DNA of 64,000 nucleotides from NCBI RefSeq assembly GCF_001938985.1, contig NZ_MKIN01000017.1, forward strand, positions 62,001 to 126,000. The letters are read 5' to 3'. Shown here piece after piece: positions 18,063 through 26,777 of this stretch. Both the position numbers and the translations under genes were made by a program. Source of the stretch: Gillisella taibaishanensis. GTDB lineage: Bacteria; Pseudomonadota; Alphaproteobacteria; Rhizobiales; Rhizobiaceae. The notes beneath the pieces are model-generated. The model saw only the letters and a program-made list of their open reading frames with translations. It made no database searches and was not told where the DNA came from. Within the stretch, counting starts at the first letter, position 1. Every line of letters begins with the position of its first letter.

Positions 18063-18707
18063 TCAAGCCTTGGCGGATGCCTTCAAAGCCGCTGCCTTCT
18101 TGCGCCGGGCCGCCATCAGCTTTGGCCGGATGATCCGGTAGCCGAGCAGAAGGATGACGATGCCGGTATAGATCGCAGGCTCCAGCGTATAGGCCTTGCG
18201 CGACAGCACGAAATGCAAGAGGCCGGCGGCAAGGATGATGTAGCTCGCCTTGTGCAGCGTGTTCCAGCGGCTGCCGAGTTTGCGGATTGACCAGCGGTTG
18301 GAGGTGACCGCCAACGGTATCAGCAGAATCAGCCCAAGCATGCCGAGCATGATATAGGGACGCTTCAGGATATCGCCGAGGATCGAGGACAGGATCAAGC
18401 CCCGGTCAAGTGTCAGATAGACCGCGAAATGTGCCAGCACATAATAGAAGGCGATCAGGCCCAATGCCCGGCGGTAGCCGATGAGATTGACCTTGGCGAG
18501 GTCGCGCAGCGGCGTAATCGCCAGCCCCAGACAGAGGAAGCGCAGCGCCCAGATGCCGAGCCGATGCTCGAACTCGCGCACGGGATCGGCGCCGAGATCG
18601 CCGAATATCCCGAGATAGAAAGCATAGAGCCCCGGCAACAAGCCGACGACATAGAGCGCCCAGACGGAGAGGGATTTCTGCCGGGCAGAGAGAGTGAAAC
18701 CTGCCAT
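18063..18707 (-). CDS. msrQ: MsrQ, heme-binding membrane subunit of methionine sulfoxide reductase
   Basis: A 214-aa protein with about six transmembrane helices and the ferric-reductase-like pattern of MsrQ/YedZ: FEHRLGIWALRFLCLGLAITPLR, FYYVLAHFAVYLTLD, NRWSIRKLGSRWNTLHKASYIILAAGLLHF. The His residues in the AHFAVY, LHKASY and LLHF helices are the likely heme ligands. MsrQ passes electrons from the respiratory chain to periplasmic MsrP, encoded just upstream with a 2-nt gap. The Lys/Arg/Ala-rich tail is cytoplasmic. Confidence 0.92.
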   Translation of the reverse strand: MAGFTLSARQKSLSVWALYVVGLLPGLYAFYLGIFGDLGADPVREFEHRLGIWALRFLCLGLAITPLRDLAKVNLIGYRRALGLIAFYYVLAHFAVYLTLDRGLILSSILGDILKRPYIMLGMLGLILLIPLAVTSNRWSIRKLGSRWNTLHKASYIILAAGLLHFVLSRKAYTLEPAIYTGIVILLLGYRIIRPKLMAARRKKAAALKASAKA

Positions 18708-18709
18708 GG

Positions 18710-19657
18710 TCAGAAATTCTTCGTCAGGTCCATGCCGGCATAGAGGCTGGCAACCTGATCTCCATAACCGTTGAAGGGCAGGGTTTCCTTGCGCGAGCCG
18801 CCGAACAAACCGCCTCCGTCGCCGATACGCCGTTCCGTTGCCTGGCTCCAGCGCGGATGGTCAACCTTCGGGTTCACATTGGCGTAGAAGCCGTATTCGT
18901 TTGAGGCAATGATGTTCCAGGTGCAGGGCGGCTGCTTTTCGGTCAACGTGATCTTGACGATGGATTTGATGCCCTTGAACCCATATTTCCACGGCACGAC
19001 CAGACGCAGCGGCGCGCCATTCTGGTTCGGCAGGGTTTCACCGTAAAGACCCGTGGCGAGAATGGTAAGTGGATTGCGGGCCTCATCCAGCCGCAGGCCA
19101 TCGACATAGGGCCAGTTGATCGACTGGAAAAAGCCGCTCTGGCCGGGCATTTCCTCAGGGCGAACGACGGTTTCGAAGGCAACATATTTGGCGTTGCCGA
19201 GTGGCTCCACCCTGTCGAGCAGGGCCGACAGCGGAAAGCCATCCCAGGGGATGACCATGGACCAGGCCTCAACGCAGCGCATGCGGTAGATCCGCTCTTC
19301 CACGGTGAAGGACTTCATGATGTCCTCGATGGCGATCTTCTGCGGCTTGGCGACTAGACCGCCGACTTCCACCGTCCAGGGCGTCGGCTTAAATTTGCCG
19401 GAATTGGCGGCGGGATCGGATTTGTCCGTGCCGAATTCGTAGAAATTGTTATAAGTGGTAACGTCCTTTTTTGGCGTCAGCTTTTCGTCGACCTTATAAT
19501 CAGTCGGCTTGGCTGTCAGCGGCGCGCCGAGTGCTTCGCCGGCTGCGGCCAGTGCCAAAGTGCCTGCCGCTCCGCCAATCAGGCTGCGGCGGGAGAGATA
19601 GACGCCGTGCGGTGTGATCTCCGAGGCTGGAATATGCGGTGGGCGAAAGGCTGCCAT
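18710..19657 (-). CDS. msrP: MsrP, periplasmic molybdopterin methionine sulfoxide reductase
   Basis: A 315-aa catalytic subunit (YedY family). A Tat signal is visible at residues 22-45 ([20 protein letters not shown]). The molybdenum-ligand Cys lies in [15 protein letters not shown], the most conserved stretch of the family. The enzyme repairs oxidised methionines in periplasmic proteins, drawing electrons from MsrQ downstream. AGGGAG about 10 nt before ATG supports the start. The gene is divergent from ilvD. Confidence 0.93.
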   Translation of the reverse strand: MAAFRPPHIPASEITPHGVYLSRRSLIGGAAGTLALAAAGEALGAPLTAKPTDYKVDEKLTPKKDVTTYNNFYEFGTDKSDPAANSGKFKPTPWTVEVGGLVAKPQKIAIEDIMKSFTVEERIYRMRCVEAWSMVIPWDGFPLSALLDRVEPLGNAKYVAFETVVRPEEMPGQSGFFQSINWPYVDGLRLDEARNPLTILATGLYGETLPNQNGAPLRLVVPWKYGFKGIKSIVKITLTEKQPPCTWNIIASNEYGFYANVNPKVDHPRWSQATERRIGDGGGLFGGSRKETLPFNGYGDQVASLYAGMDLTKNF

Positions 19658-19917
19658 GGTGATCTACTCCCTGTCGATTGCGTATAGTCTACGTTTGATT
19701 ACGTAAAATAGATCGGGAAAGTTACAGGGCGAGGCAGTTTTTTTGCCGTTTTATTGTTTCACTTTTCTGTGCACCTCGCGTGCGCAGACGTAACGCGCAG
19801 TTGCAGCGTACCGTTTTCCGGCATGCTGATAGTGACACTGACGTCTGACTGGCCTAAATATCTGCCCAAAATCAGCTGGATTTCATCCAGCGCAGACCAC
19901 AGTTCGAGGAAGCACCC
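19658..19917. promoter_or_regulatory. msrP/ilvD divergent intergenic region with a hairpin before ilvD
   Basis: No convincing gene. A perfect 7-bp hairpin GCTGGAT-ttc-ATCCAGC sits at 19875-19891, about 27 nt before ATG 19918. A reading frame starting at 19823 begins Met-Leu-Ile-Val-Thr-Leu before the hairpin, which invites comparison with branched-chain leader peptides. However, it is not rich enough in such codons and has no T-run, so attenuation is only a weak possibility. Confidence 0.35.
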
Positions 19918-21753
19918 ATGCCCGTCTATCGCTCAAGAACCACGACCCATGGCCGCAACATGGCAGGCGCGCGCGGCCTCTGGCGCGCCACCGGCATGAA
20001 GGATGGCGATTTCGGCAAGCCGATCATTGCCGTCGTCAATTCCTTTACGCAGTTCGTGCCCGGCCATGTGCACTTGAAGGACCTTGGCCAGCTCGTTGCT
20101 CGCGAAATCGAAGCGGCTGGCGGCGTTGCCAAGGAATTTAACACCATCGCTGTCGATGACGGCATCGCCATGGGCCATGACGGCATGCTCTATTCACTGC
20201 CGTCGCGTGAAATCATTGCCGATAGCGTCGAATATATGGTCAATGCCCATTGCGCCGATGCCATGGTCTGCATTTCCAACTGCGACAAGATCACCCCCGG
20301 CATGTTGATGGCGGCGCTGCGGTTGAACATCCCGGCCGTCTTCGTCTCCGGCGGCCCGATGGAAGCCGGCAAGGTGGTCATGCATGGCAAGAAGGTCGCG
20401 CTCGACCTGGTCGATGCCATGGTTGCTGCTGCCGACGATAAAATCTCGGATGAAGACGTTGCCACCATCGAGCGCTCGGCCTGTCCTACCTGCGGCTCTT
20501 GTTCCGGCATGTTCACCGCCAATTCGATGAACTGTCTGACGGAAGCCTTGGGCCTGTCGCTGCCCGGCAATGGCTCGACGCTCGCCACGCACTCAGACCG
20601 CAAGCGGTTGTTCGTCGAGGCAGGTCATCTCATCGTCGATCTCGCCCGCCGCTACTATGAGCAGGACGATGACAGCGTGCTGCCGCGCAAGATCGCCTCC
20701 AAGCAGGCCTTTGAAAACGCCATGGCGCTGGATATTGCCATGGGCGGCTCCACCAATACCGTGCTGCATATTCTTGCCGCCGCTCATGAAGGTGAGATTG
20801 ACTTCAACCTCGATGATATCGACCAGCTGTCACGCCGCGTGCCGTGCCTTTCCAAGGTCGCGCCTGCAAAGCAGGACGTGCATATGGAAGATGTCCACCG
20901 CGCCGGCGGCATCATGCGTATCCTGGGCGAGCTGGAGCGTGGCGGCCTGATCAATCGCGATTGCCCCACTGTTCATGCCCCGACCCTCGGCGATGCTATC
21001 GACCGTTGGGACATCACCCGCACCAATTCCGAGAGCGTGCGCGAATTCTTCCGCGCTGCGCCTGGCGGCGTGCCGACCCAGGTCGCCTTCTCGCAGTCAT
21101 CGCGTTGGGATGAGCTGGACATGGACCGCGAGGACGGCGTCATCCGCTCGGTCGAAAAGCCGTTCTCCAAGGATGGTGGTCTGGCCGTGCTGAAGGGCAA
21201 TATCGCCCTTGACGGCTGCATCGTCAAAACCGCTGGCGTCGACGAAAGCATTCTGAAATTCACCGGTCCTGCCAAGGTCTATGAAAGCCAGGATGCGGCG
21301 GTAAAGGCAATTCTCAGCAATGAAGTTGTGGCCGGCGATGTCGTCGTTATCCGCTACGAAGGCCCGAAGGGCGGCCCGGGCATGCAGGAAATGCTTTACC
21401 CAACCAGCTATCTGAAGTCGAAGGGCCTCGGCAAGGCCTGCGCGCTGATCACCGACGGCCGCTTCTCGGGCGGCACGTCAGGCCTCTCTATCGGTCATGT
21501 TTCGCCAGAAGCAGCAAACGGCGGCACGATTGGCCTCGTTCGCAACGGCGACACCATCGCTATCGACATTCCGAACCGCACCATCGAGCTGATGCTGTCG
21601 GAAGGCGAACTCGCCGCCCGTCGCGTTGCTCAGGATGCCGCTGGCTGGAAGCCTGCCGAACACCGCAAGCGCAATGTCACCACCGCGCTGAAGGCCTATG
21701 CCGCCTTTGCAACCAGCGCCGACAAGGGTGCGGTGCGTAAGCTGCCGGACTGA
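19918..21753 (+). CDS. ilvD: Dihydroxy-acid dehydratase
   Basis: A 611-aa enzyme, full length for the long IlvD type. It dehydrates 2,3-dihydroxy-isovalerate and the C6 analogue to the 2-keto acids that precede valine, leucine and isoleucine. Fe-S ligand cysteines are visible in [11 protein letters not shown] and [17 protein letters not shown], with a C-terminal [20 protein letters not shown]. The start [19 protein letters not shown] is canonical, with GAGGAAGC upstream. Monocistronic, ending in a strong terminator. Confidence 0.97.
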   Translation: MPVYRSRTTTHGRNMAGARGLWRATGMKDGDFGKPIIAVVNSFTQFVPGHVHLKDLGQLVAREIEAAGGVAKEFNTIAVDDGIAMGHDGMLYSLPSREIIADSVEYMVNAHCADAMVCISNCDKITPGMLMAALRLNIPAVFVSGGPMEAGKVVMHGKKVALDLVDAMVAAADDKISDEDVATIERSACPTCGSCSGMFTANSMNCLTEALGLSLPGNGSTLATHSDRKRLFVEAGHLIVDLARRYYEQDDDSVLPRKIASKQAFENAMALDIAMGGSTNTVLHILAAAHEGEIDFNLDDIDQLSRRVPCLSKVAPAKQDVHMEDVHRAGGIMRILGELERGGLINRDCPTVHAPTLGDAIDRWDITRTNSESVREFFRAAPGGVPTQVAFSQSSRWDELDMDREDGVIRSVEKPFSKDGGLAVLKGNIALDGCIVKTAGVDESILKFTGPAKVYESQDAAVKAILSNEVVAGDVVVIRYEGPKGGPGMQEMLYPTSYLKSKGLGKACALITDGRFSGGTSGLSIGHVSPEAANGGTIGLVRNGDTIAIDIPNRTIELMLSEGELAARRVAQDAAGWKPAEHRKRNVTTALKAYAAFATSADKGAVRKLPD

Positions 21754-21771
21754 CATCTGTCGCTATCAATC

Positions 21772-21805
21772 AAAAGGCCGCTTTCCGAAAGGAAGGCGGC
21801 CTTTT
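21772..21805 (+). terminator. Intrinsic terminator after ilvD
   Basis: A 15-pair stem: AAAAGGCCGC (21772-21781) with GCGGCCTTTT (21796-21805), continued by TTTCC/GGAAG and closed by a GAAA tetraloop. The symmetric A and T tracts allow bidirectional use, also stopping the convergent DUF4105 gene. Confidence 0.92.
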
Positions 21806-21871
21806 GCGTCAGAGTGTCCAGGTAAACTGGAAACCGGTTTTCCGCCCGGAAACACGGAATACTTTAGGACG

Positions 21872-22867
21872 TCATTGCTGTCGAATGGTGGCGGAATAGT
21901 CAGGCGGACTATCACCAGCAGCTTGGGCCTTGGCGCTGATGGCGGCGCGGGCGCGCAGTTGCGCCTCCGGTAATTTCCAAAGCGTCGCATCATGATCGAC
22001 GAGATAGCCGGGCAGGTAGCCCGACAGGATAATGCGGTAATCCATAGGAATGCCGGGCTCGATCTTGCGGGCGAGGTCGAAGACAACGGTGGTGCAATTG
22101 GTGCTCAGCGTGTCGTAAAAGGCCGGCTTCTTAGCCAGTTGGTCGGCGGAGGCGACATAACTCAAAAACAGCGCCCGCATCGCCTCCTTCGGTAGGTCGA
22201 GCGGGTAGAGATAGGTGTCCTCCTTGCGCATATTGGTGCGCAGGTAGAGAATATCCCGCTCGTCTGCGGCGATGAAGGCAAGCTCATAGGTCTTGAAGAA
22301 ACCGGCGACCGACGAATAGGATTCTGTCTTCTCCCGCCGCGTCTCGACTGAAAACACCACGCGCTGGCCATCGTTGAAGCCGAAACTGATCAGCGTGTGG
22401 GCAATGGCATCCATGCCCCAATAGGACAGCACGATATCTGCCTCATCCAGCTTGTTGAGGTCGTATTGCCTGATATCCCATCTCGCATCGGCTGTGGTGG
22501 CGCTGGACCAGTTGAAGTTTCTCACATCGTGAAGCGTGACGATATTGTTGTCGACCGTGCCCGTCACCGTCCTCGACACGTCGGTCGCCCAGTCCCGGTC
22601 CAGGCTGGGCTTGATAGACTGCCACCAGATGCCAACGGCAATCAGGCTGACGAGAAAAAGCCCAAGCCCGGCCAGTGGCATTTTGCGCCCAAACGATACT
22701 GTGGCAAGGACGAAGACGAGCCATAAGCCCGCTGCGGCTCCACGGATCGCGTCCGGGCCGGGGATGCGATACCAGAGCGCAAGCGTAACCCAGCCTGTTG
22801 CGATCAATGCGGCGAGCGCCAGCACGGTGAGGAGGATTACGCCGATGATGCGCAGGAGTGGGGTCAT
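21872..22867 (-). CDS. DUF4105-family membrane protein
   Basis: A 331-aa protein. Three hydrophobic segments fill residues 1-95 (LLRIIGVILLTVLALAALIA; FVLATVSFG and LAGLGLFLVSLIAVGIWW). A soluble DUF4105 domain follows, with SYWGMDAIAHTLISFGF, VEARRE-type VFSVETRREKTESYS, NCTTVVFDLARKI and SGYLPGYLVDH. The conserved Asn-Cys-Thr suggests a papain-like Cys centre in this family, but no activity is established here. The frame is open to a TTG at 22891; ATG 22867 with AAGGA upstream is preferred. Confidence 0.82.
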   Translation of the reverse strand: MTPLLRIIGVILLTVLALAALIATGWVTLALWYRIPGPDAIRGAAAGLWLVFVLATVSFGRKMPLAGLGLFLVSLIAVGIWWQSIKPSLDRDWATDVSRTVTGTVDNNIVTLHDVRNFNWSSATTADARWDIRQYDLNKLDEADIVLSYWGMDAIAHTLISFGFNDGQRVVFSVETRREKTESYSSVAGFFKTYELAFIAADERDILYLRTNMRKEDTYLYPLDLPKEAMRALFLSYVASADQLAKKPAFYDTLSTNCTTVVFDLARKIEPGIPMDYRIILSGYLPGYLVDHDATLWKLPEAQLRARAAISAKAQAAGDSPPDYSATIRQQ

Positions 22868-22920
22868 GCGTAGGTCCTTGATATATAACAAATATTTATC
22901 GACGGTAGCACTGACGATTA

Positions 22921-22949
22921 TTGCCGATAAAAGATAATCTCCGTAATAA
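22921..22949 (+). promoter_or_regulatory. Sigma-70-like promoter upstream of the acetyltransferase/ASCH island
   Basis: TTGCCG (22921-22926), a 17-nt spacer and TAATAA (22944-22949). This predicts a transcript starting near 22956, 220 nt before the first coding sequence and running into the orphan terminator at 23086. Confidence 0.45.
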
Positions 22950-22955
22950 AGTTAA

Positions 22956-23115
22956 CATGGGTCGTGTTGTGGCATTTACCTACTAAAAAAAGCCAAATTA
23001 CCGAGCTGCAAGTGCGGCATGTCCTCATCGAATGCGCTTGGAAAATGTAAAGTCATTCTTTTGAAGCCTTATCTCACTTCTGTATTAGAAGCGTCATTAT
23101 TCGCTTCTATTTTTT
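22956..23115 (+). ncRNA. Candidate small RNA or attenuated leader
   Basis: The stretch between the putative promoter and the intrinsic terminator is AT-rich, has no credible open frame and no tandem repeats that I can see. It would give a transcript of about 160 nt. It could be a free-standing small RNA or a conditional leader of the downstream acetyltransferase gene. The only evidence is the promoter-terminator pair. Confidence 0.35.
23086..23115 (+). terminator. Orphan intrinsic terminator before the acetyltransferase gene
   Basis: TAGAAGCG (23086-23093) pairs perfectly with CGCTTCTA (23102-23109) around an 8-nt loop, followed by TTTTTT. On the plus strand there is no coding gene upstream for it to terminate, and it lies 63 nt before ATG 23179. 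Confidence 0.8.
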
Positions 23116-23178
23116 CATAAAAAAATACAATCCAAGATTGAAATTGAGTGTCAAAGCGATTCGCCGGGTGGGCAGGGT

Positions 23179-24234
23179 ATGGATTTTAGTTATACATCGT
23201 TTCGTGAAATCAAATTGTCTGACGAGTTTTTTGACAGCCTTCGTGCAGATTATAAAGGGTTCGACAATTGGTTTAATAAAAAGGCCAGTGAAGATGAAAG
23301 TGCTTATCTTATGCGGGAGGAATCCGGCGCTATTTTAGGGTTCCTGTATTTAAAAATAGAAAATGAAGCGTTAAATGACGTTGATCCGGCCGTTCCTAAT
23401 ATTAAGCGGGTTAAAGTTGGTACTCTTAAAATAAATGCACACGGAACGAAATTAGGGCAGAGATTTATTAAAAAAATAGTAGACTGGTCCATCTCTCACT
23501 CCGTTTTCGAAATTTATGTCACCGTATTCGATAAGCATGATCATCTCATAAGCCTGCTAGAAAAATATGGTTTTGTGAAGTGGGGTAGCAAGACATCAGT
23601 CTCGGGCATCGAATCTGTTTTTGTAAAAAAAATCGGCAACTATACCGGTGGCGTCTATCGCGACTATCCAGTCATAAATGCCTCAAGACGTGCGTTTATG
23701 CTCTCGATATATCCAGCTTTTCATACCAAGCTCTTTCCGGACTCTATACTGAGAAATGAGAATCCCGACATAATTGAAGACGTATCCCATAGTAACAGCA
23801 TTCACAAAATATATCTCTGCAACATGAAGGGCATTGAGTTGCTGCAGCCGGGAGACGTACTGGTGATTTACCGAACTAAAGATAATGGACCAGCGGAGTA
23901 CACGGCTGTTGCAACGACGGTGGGAATCGTGGAAGAGCTACGTTTGATTGATAGTTTCGCTACGGAAAGCGATTTCTTGGCTTATGCGTTACCGTATAGC
24001 GTCTTCACTGAAGCAGAACTGAGGAATTTTTGGCGAAATCGTAGATATCCCAAGATTGTCCGATTTACGTACAATATCAGCTTTAAAAAACGTCCGAATC
24101 GAAAAACGCTGATTGATGATGTAGGTATCGACCGAAATGCTTACCCAGGCTTTATGGAATTGAGTAAGCGACAACTCCTCAAGATAATGGAATTGGGAAA
24201 TGTCGACAAAAGTGTTGTTATCGATCAAGCCTGA
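23179..24234 (+). CDS. GNAT acetyltransferase fused to a PUA/EVE-like domain
   Basis: A 351-aa protein of markedly lower GC than its surroundings. Residues about 1-155 look like a GNAT fold: a beta-rich start, then VKVGTLKINAHGTKLGQRFIKKIVDW-type acetyl-CoA motif A (GTKLGQ) and the late ISLLEKYGFVKWG segment. Residues about 165-351 resemble the PUA/EVE/ASCH superfamily (IHKIYLCNM, ELLQPGDVLVIYRT, TAVATTVGIVEE), which binds modified nucleotides or RNA. The 3' end overlaps the ASCH gene by 35 nt. Function unknown; nucleic-acid or nucleotide acetylation is an inference. Apparent lateral gain. Confidence 0.65.
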   Translation: MDFSYTSFREIKLSDEFFDSLRADYKGFDNWFNKKASEDESAYLMREESGAILGFLYLKIENEALNDVDPAVPNIKRVKVGTLKINAHGTKLGQRFIKKIVDWSISHSVFEIYVTVFDKHDHLISLLEKYGFVKWGSKTSVSGIESVFVKKIGNYTGGVYRDYPVINASRRAFMLSIYPAFHTKLFPDSILRNENPDIIEDVSHSNSIHKIYLCNMKGIELLQPGDVLVIYRTKDNGPAEYTAVATTVGIVEELRLIDSFATESDFLAYALPYSVFTEAELRNFWRNRRYPKIVRFTYNISFKKRPNRKTLIDDVGIDRNAYPGFMELSKRQLLKIMELGNVDKSVVIDQA

Positions 24235-24580
24235 GTATGCAGATAAAATATTCAGCGGCGACAAGGCATTTGAGTTTCGAAAGTCAATATTCTCATCTGT
24301 TGATGTTGATACTATTGTCGTTTATGCGACGATGCCAGTTGGGAAAGTTATTGGAGAATTCAAAATCGCAAAAGTCCATTCTGGCTCTCCGGATGATATT
24401 TGGAAAAAAACCAAACACCGTTCAGGCATAACGAGCGATTTCTTCTCCCGCTATTTTAGTGGCCGAAAAACAGCTTACGCCATAGAGGTCGGTGAGCGTA
24501 AAATATTCGATAAACCAAAAACTATACACGAAATTTTGGGTCGTAATGTTGCTCCGCAATCGTTCGCGTATATTAAATAG
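24200..24580 (+). CDS. ASCH (PUA-like) domain protein
   Basis: A 126-aa single-domain protein. The start LLSIKPEYADKIFSGDKAFEFRK is the classic ASCH signature, followed by VVYATMPVGKVIGEFKI and ending KTIHEILGRNVAPQSFAYIK. ASCH domains belong to the PUA-like fold. One member, YqfB, is an N4-acetylcytidine amidohydrolase; others are RNA-binding or predicted regulators. ATG 24200 lies inside the end of the acetyltransferase gene (35-nt overlap, different frame), so translation is coupled. The codon and base use match the AT-rich neighbour and not the flanking purB. A bidirectional terminator follows. Confidence 0.75.
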   Translation: MSTKVLLSIKPEYADKIFSGDKAFEFRKSIFSSVDVDTIVVYATMPVGKVIGEFKIAKVHSGSPDDIWKKTKHRSGITSDFFSRYFSGRKTAYAIEVGERKIFDKPKTIHEILGRNVAPQSFAYIK

Positions 24581-24593
24581 ACTGGTTCTGAGG

Positions 24594-24622
24594 AAAATGC
24601 GCCACTTTCGGTGGCGCATTTT
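24594..24622. terminator. Bidirectional intrinsic terminator between the ASCH gene and purB
   Basis: A perfect 12-bp inverted repeat, AAAATGCGCCAC (24594-24605) and GTGGCGCATTTT (24611-24622), with a 5-nt loop. The A and T tracts on the two sides let it act for both converging transcripts. Confidence 0.92.
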
Positions 24623-24630
24623 GATCTAAA

Positions 24631-25932
24631 TTACCCAAAAACCCGCTTGAAAATCGTATCGACGTGCTTGGTATGATACCCAAGATCGAACTTCTCGCGG
24701 ATCTGCTCTTCGGAAAGCGCAGCCCGAACTTCGGCATCACCGAGCAGTTCTTCGAGAAAATCCTTGCCCTGTTCCCAGACCTTCATGGCGTTGCGCTGGA
24801 CCAGGCGGTAGCTGTCTTCGCGGGAGACGCCGGCTTGGGTGAGGGCCAGTAGCACGCGCTGGCTCATGACCAGCCCGCGGAACTTGTTCATGTTCTTCAA
24901 CATGTTTTCCGGGTAGATCACCAGCTTTTCAACAACGCCGGCCAGACGGTTCAGCGCGAAATCGAGGGTGATTGTCGTGTCGGGGCCGATGGCGCGTTCG
25001 ACGCTGGAATGGCTGATGTCGCGCTCGTGCCAGAGGGCGACGTTTTCCATGGCTGGCACGACAGACATGCGCACGAGGCGGGCGAGGCCGGTGAGGTTTT
25101 CGGTCAGCACTGGGTTACGCTTGTGCGGCATGGCCGACGAGCCCTTCTGCCCCGGCGAGAAGAACTCTTCGGCTTCCAGCACTTCGGTGCGCTGCATGTG
25201 ACGAATTTCGATGGCGACGTTTTCGATGGACGACGCGATGACGCCCAATGTTGCAAAGAACATGGCATGGCGGTCGCGCGGGATGACCTGGGTCGAGACC
25301 GGCTCTGGCATCAAGCCGAGCTTTTCGCAGACATGTTCTTCAACGCGCGGATCGATATTGGCGAAGGTGCCAACGGCACCCGAGATGGCGCCAGTGGCGA
25401 TTTCGGCGCGGGCATTGACCAGACGGGCGCGGTTGCGCTCCATTTCGGCGTAGAAGCGGGCGAAGGTCAGGCCCATGGTGGTCGGCTCGGCGTGGATGCC
25501 ATGGCTGCGGCCGATGCGAACCGAATCTTTATGCTCGAAAGCGCGGGCCTTCAGTGCAGCCAGTACCCGGTCCATGTCGGCCAGCAGCAGATCAGCGGCG
25601 CGCACCAATTGGATGTTCAGTGTGGTGTCGAGCACGTCAGAAGACGTCATGCCCTGGTGGACGAAGCGGCTGTCGGGGCCGATGAATTCGGCGAGATGGG
25701 TGAGGAAAGCGATGACGTCATGCTTGGTGACGGCTTCGATCTCGTCGATGCGCGCAACATCGAATTCGGCTGCGCCGCCTTTTTCCCAGATGGTTTTCGC
25801 TGCGTCCTTCGGGATCACGCCGAGCTCGGCCAGCGCGTCGCAGGCATGGGCCTCGATCTCGAACCAGATGCGGAATTTGGTCTCGGGCGACCAGATGGCG
25901 ACCATTTCCGGGCGGGAATAACGCGGGATCAT
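24631..25932 (-). CDS. purB: Adenylosuccinate lyase
   Basis: A 433-aa enzyme of the fumarase/aspartase superfamily. It cleaves SAICAR and adenylosuccinate, releasing fumarate, in purine synthesis. The superfamily signature is GSSAMPHKRNP, with MTSSDVLDTTLNIQL and GRSHGIHAEPTTMGLTFARF (catalytic His) preceding. The start MIPRYSRPEMVAIWSPETKF is canonical. Full length, and monocistronic as far as can be seen. Confidence 0.97.
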   Translation of the reverse strand: MIPRYSRPEMVAIWSPETKFRIWFEIEAHACDALAELGVIPKDAAKTIWEKGGAAEFDVARIDEIEAVTKHDVIAFLTHLAEFIGPDSRFVHQGMTSSDVLDTTLNIQLVRAADLLLADMDRVLAALKARAFEHKDSVRIGRSHGIHAEPTTMGLTFARFYAEMERNRARLVNARAEIATGAISGAVGTFANIDPRVEEHVCEKLGLMPEPVSTQVIPRDRHAMFFATLGVIASSIENVAIEIRHMQRTEVLEAEEFFSPGQKGSSAMPHKRNPVLTENLTGLARLVRMSVVPAMENVALWHERDISHSSVERAIGPDTTITLDFALNRLAGVVEKLVIYPENMLKNMNKFRGLVMSQRVLLALTQAGVSREDSYRLVQRNAMKVWEQGKDFLEELLGDAEVRAALSEEQIREKFDLGYHTKHVDTIFKRVFG

Positions 25933-26033
25933 CGGCGGGATCTTTCTTGCAGGATTGGATGATGGCGCCCCATAGCAAACCTGGCCGCCGATCTCAACGG
26001 CAGGACCGAAAAAGCCGCCAGTTTACGCTGTTT

Positions 26034-26777
26034 TCAGGGCTTGATCGGGACGGCCAGCCAGCGCCCGTCCGACCCTTCGGACGACGGGTTCATGACAAGC
26101 ACCAGAGCGATCTGCACAACGGCACCGCCGGGGATCTGATAGGTGACGACGCCGCCCAGCCGGTAGCCGGTCGGACAGCGGCGGCTCGCGGGCACATGGC
26201 CGTCTTCATAGACGACCTTGTCCTGCTTGGCGCCGTTGATCTGGGTCATCTTCAGGCGGAAACCCTTGATGGTCTGCACCTGATCCTTGCAGGCGGCAGG
26301 TGCGCCTTCGTCAAGCTCTTCCAGCGTCAGCGTATTGGGTTCGCCTACGGTCGGCTGGGAGGCGTGTACCCGGTAGCTGAGAGCATGCGGATCGGTTCCG
26401 ACTTCGCTCAGGGGATTGAAAGCGACGATTTCGCCCGGATGATCGAGCAACCCGCGATCCTGAACGATCTTTGCGACCTGATCCATGGTCTGCTTGCGGA
26501 TGGCGGCCATGCTGGCCTTGTCGTCATCGCCGCGTAGCCGCACCGGCGTGTCGGGCAGGAACGTATTGTTGTTGAGGTCGATGGCGTAGATGTTGGAATA
26601 GGGCGTGTTCGCCCCCGTCTGCACGCCATATTCTTCGAAAGCAAAAACCGAACCGTCACCGGAAAACCCGATCGGTCGCACGGCGGCAATGTCGCCGGCC
26701 AGCGCGGGCAAGGCCGTAAGGCCGACAATGCCGGAAAGAGCTGCGGCCAGAGAGGCCGTAAGCCAACGACTATTCAA
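26034..26777 (-). CDS. DUF2259 predicted secreted protein
   Basis: A 247-aa protein with a Sec signal peptide at residues 1-27 (SLAAALSGIVGLTALPALAG) and the DUF2259 pattern FSGDGSVFAFEEYGVQTGANTPYSNIYAIDL. It should be periplasmic; the function is not known. The start codon is TTG, overlapping the rpe stop (TTGA) and supported by an AAGGAGG ribosome site 7 nt upstream. It is the second gene of a two-gene unit with rpe. Confidence 0.82.
   Translation of the reverse strand: MNSRWLTASLAAALSGIVGLTALPALAGDIAAVRPIGFSGDGSVFAFEEYGVQTGANTPYSNIYAIDLNNNTFLPDTPVRLRGDDDKASMAAIRKQTMDQVAKIVQDRGLLDHPGEIVAFNPLSEVGTDPHALSYRVHASQPTVGEPNTLTLEELDEGAPAACKDQVQTIKGFRLKMTQINGAKQDKVVYEDGHVPASRRCPTGYRLGGVVTYQIPGGAVVQIALVLVMNPSSEGSDGRWLAVPIKP

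Noticed and set aside
19823..19920. Branched-chain leader peptide and attenuator before ilvD
   Set aside because: Only one run of Leu-Ile-Val codons, no T-run after the hairpin and no alternative pairing seen; kept only as a note.
22868..24630. Mobile element carrying the acetyltransferase module
   Set aside because: No integrase, transposase, flanking direct repeat or tRNA was seen, so lateral gain is inferred only from composition.
25009..25962. 317-aa plus-strand frame over purB
   Set aside because: Shadow of purB, which is canonical on the minus strand.
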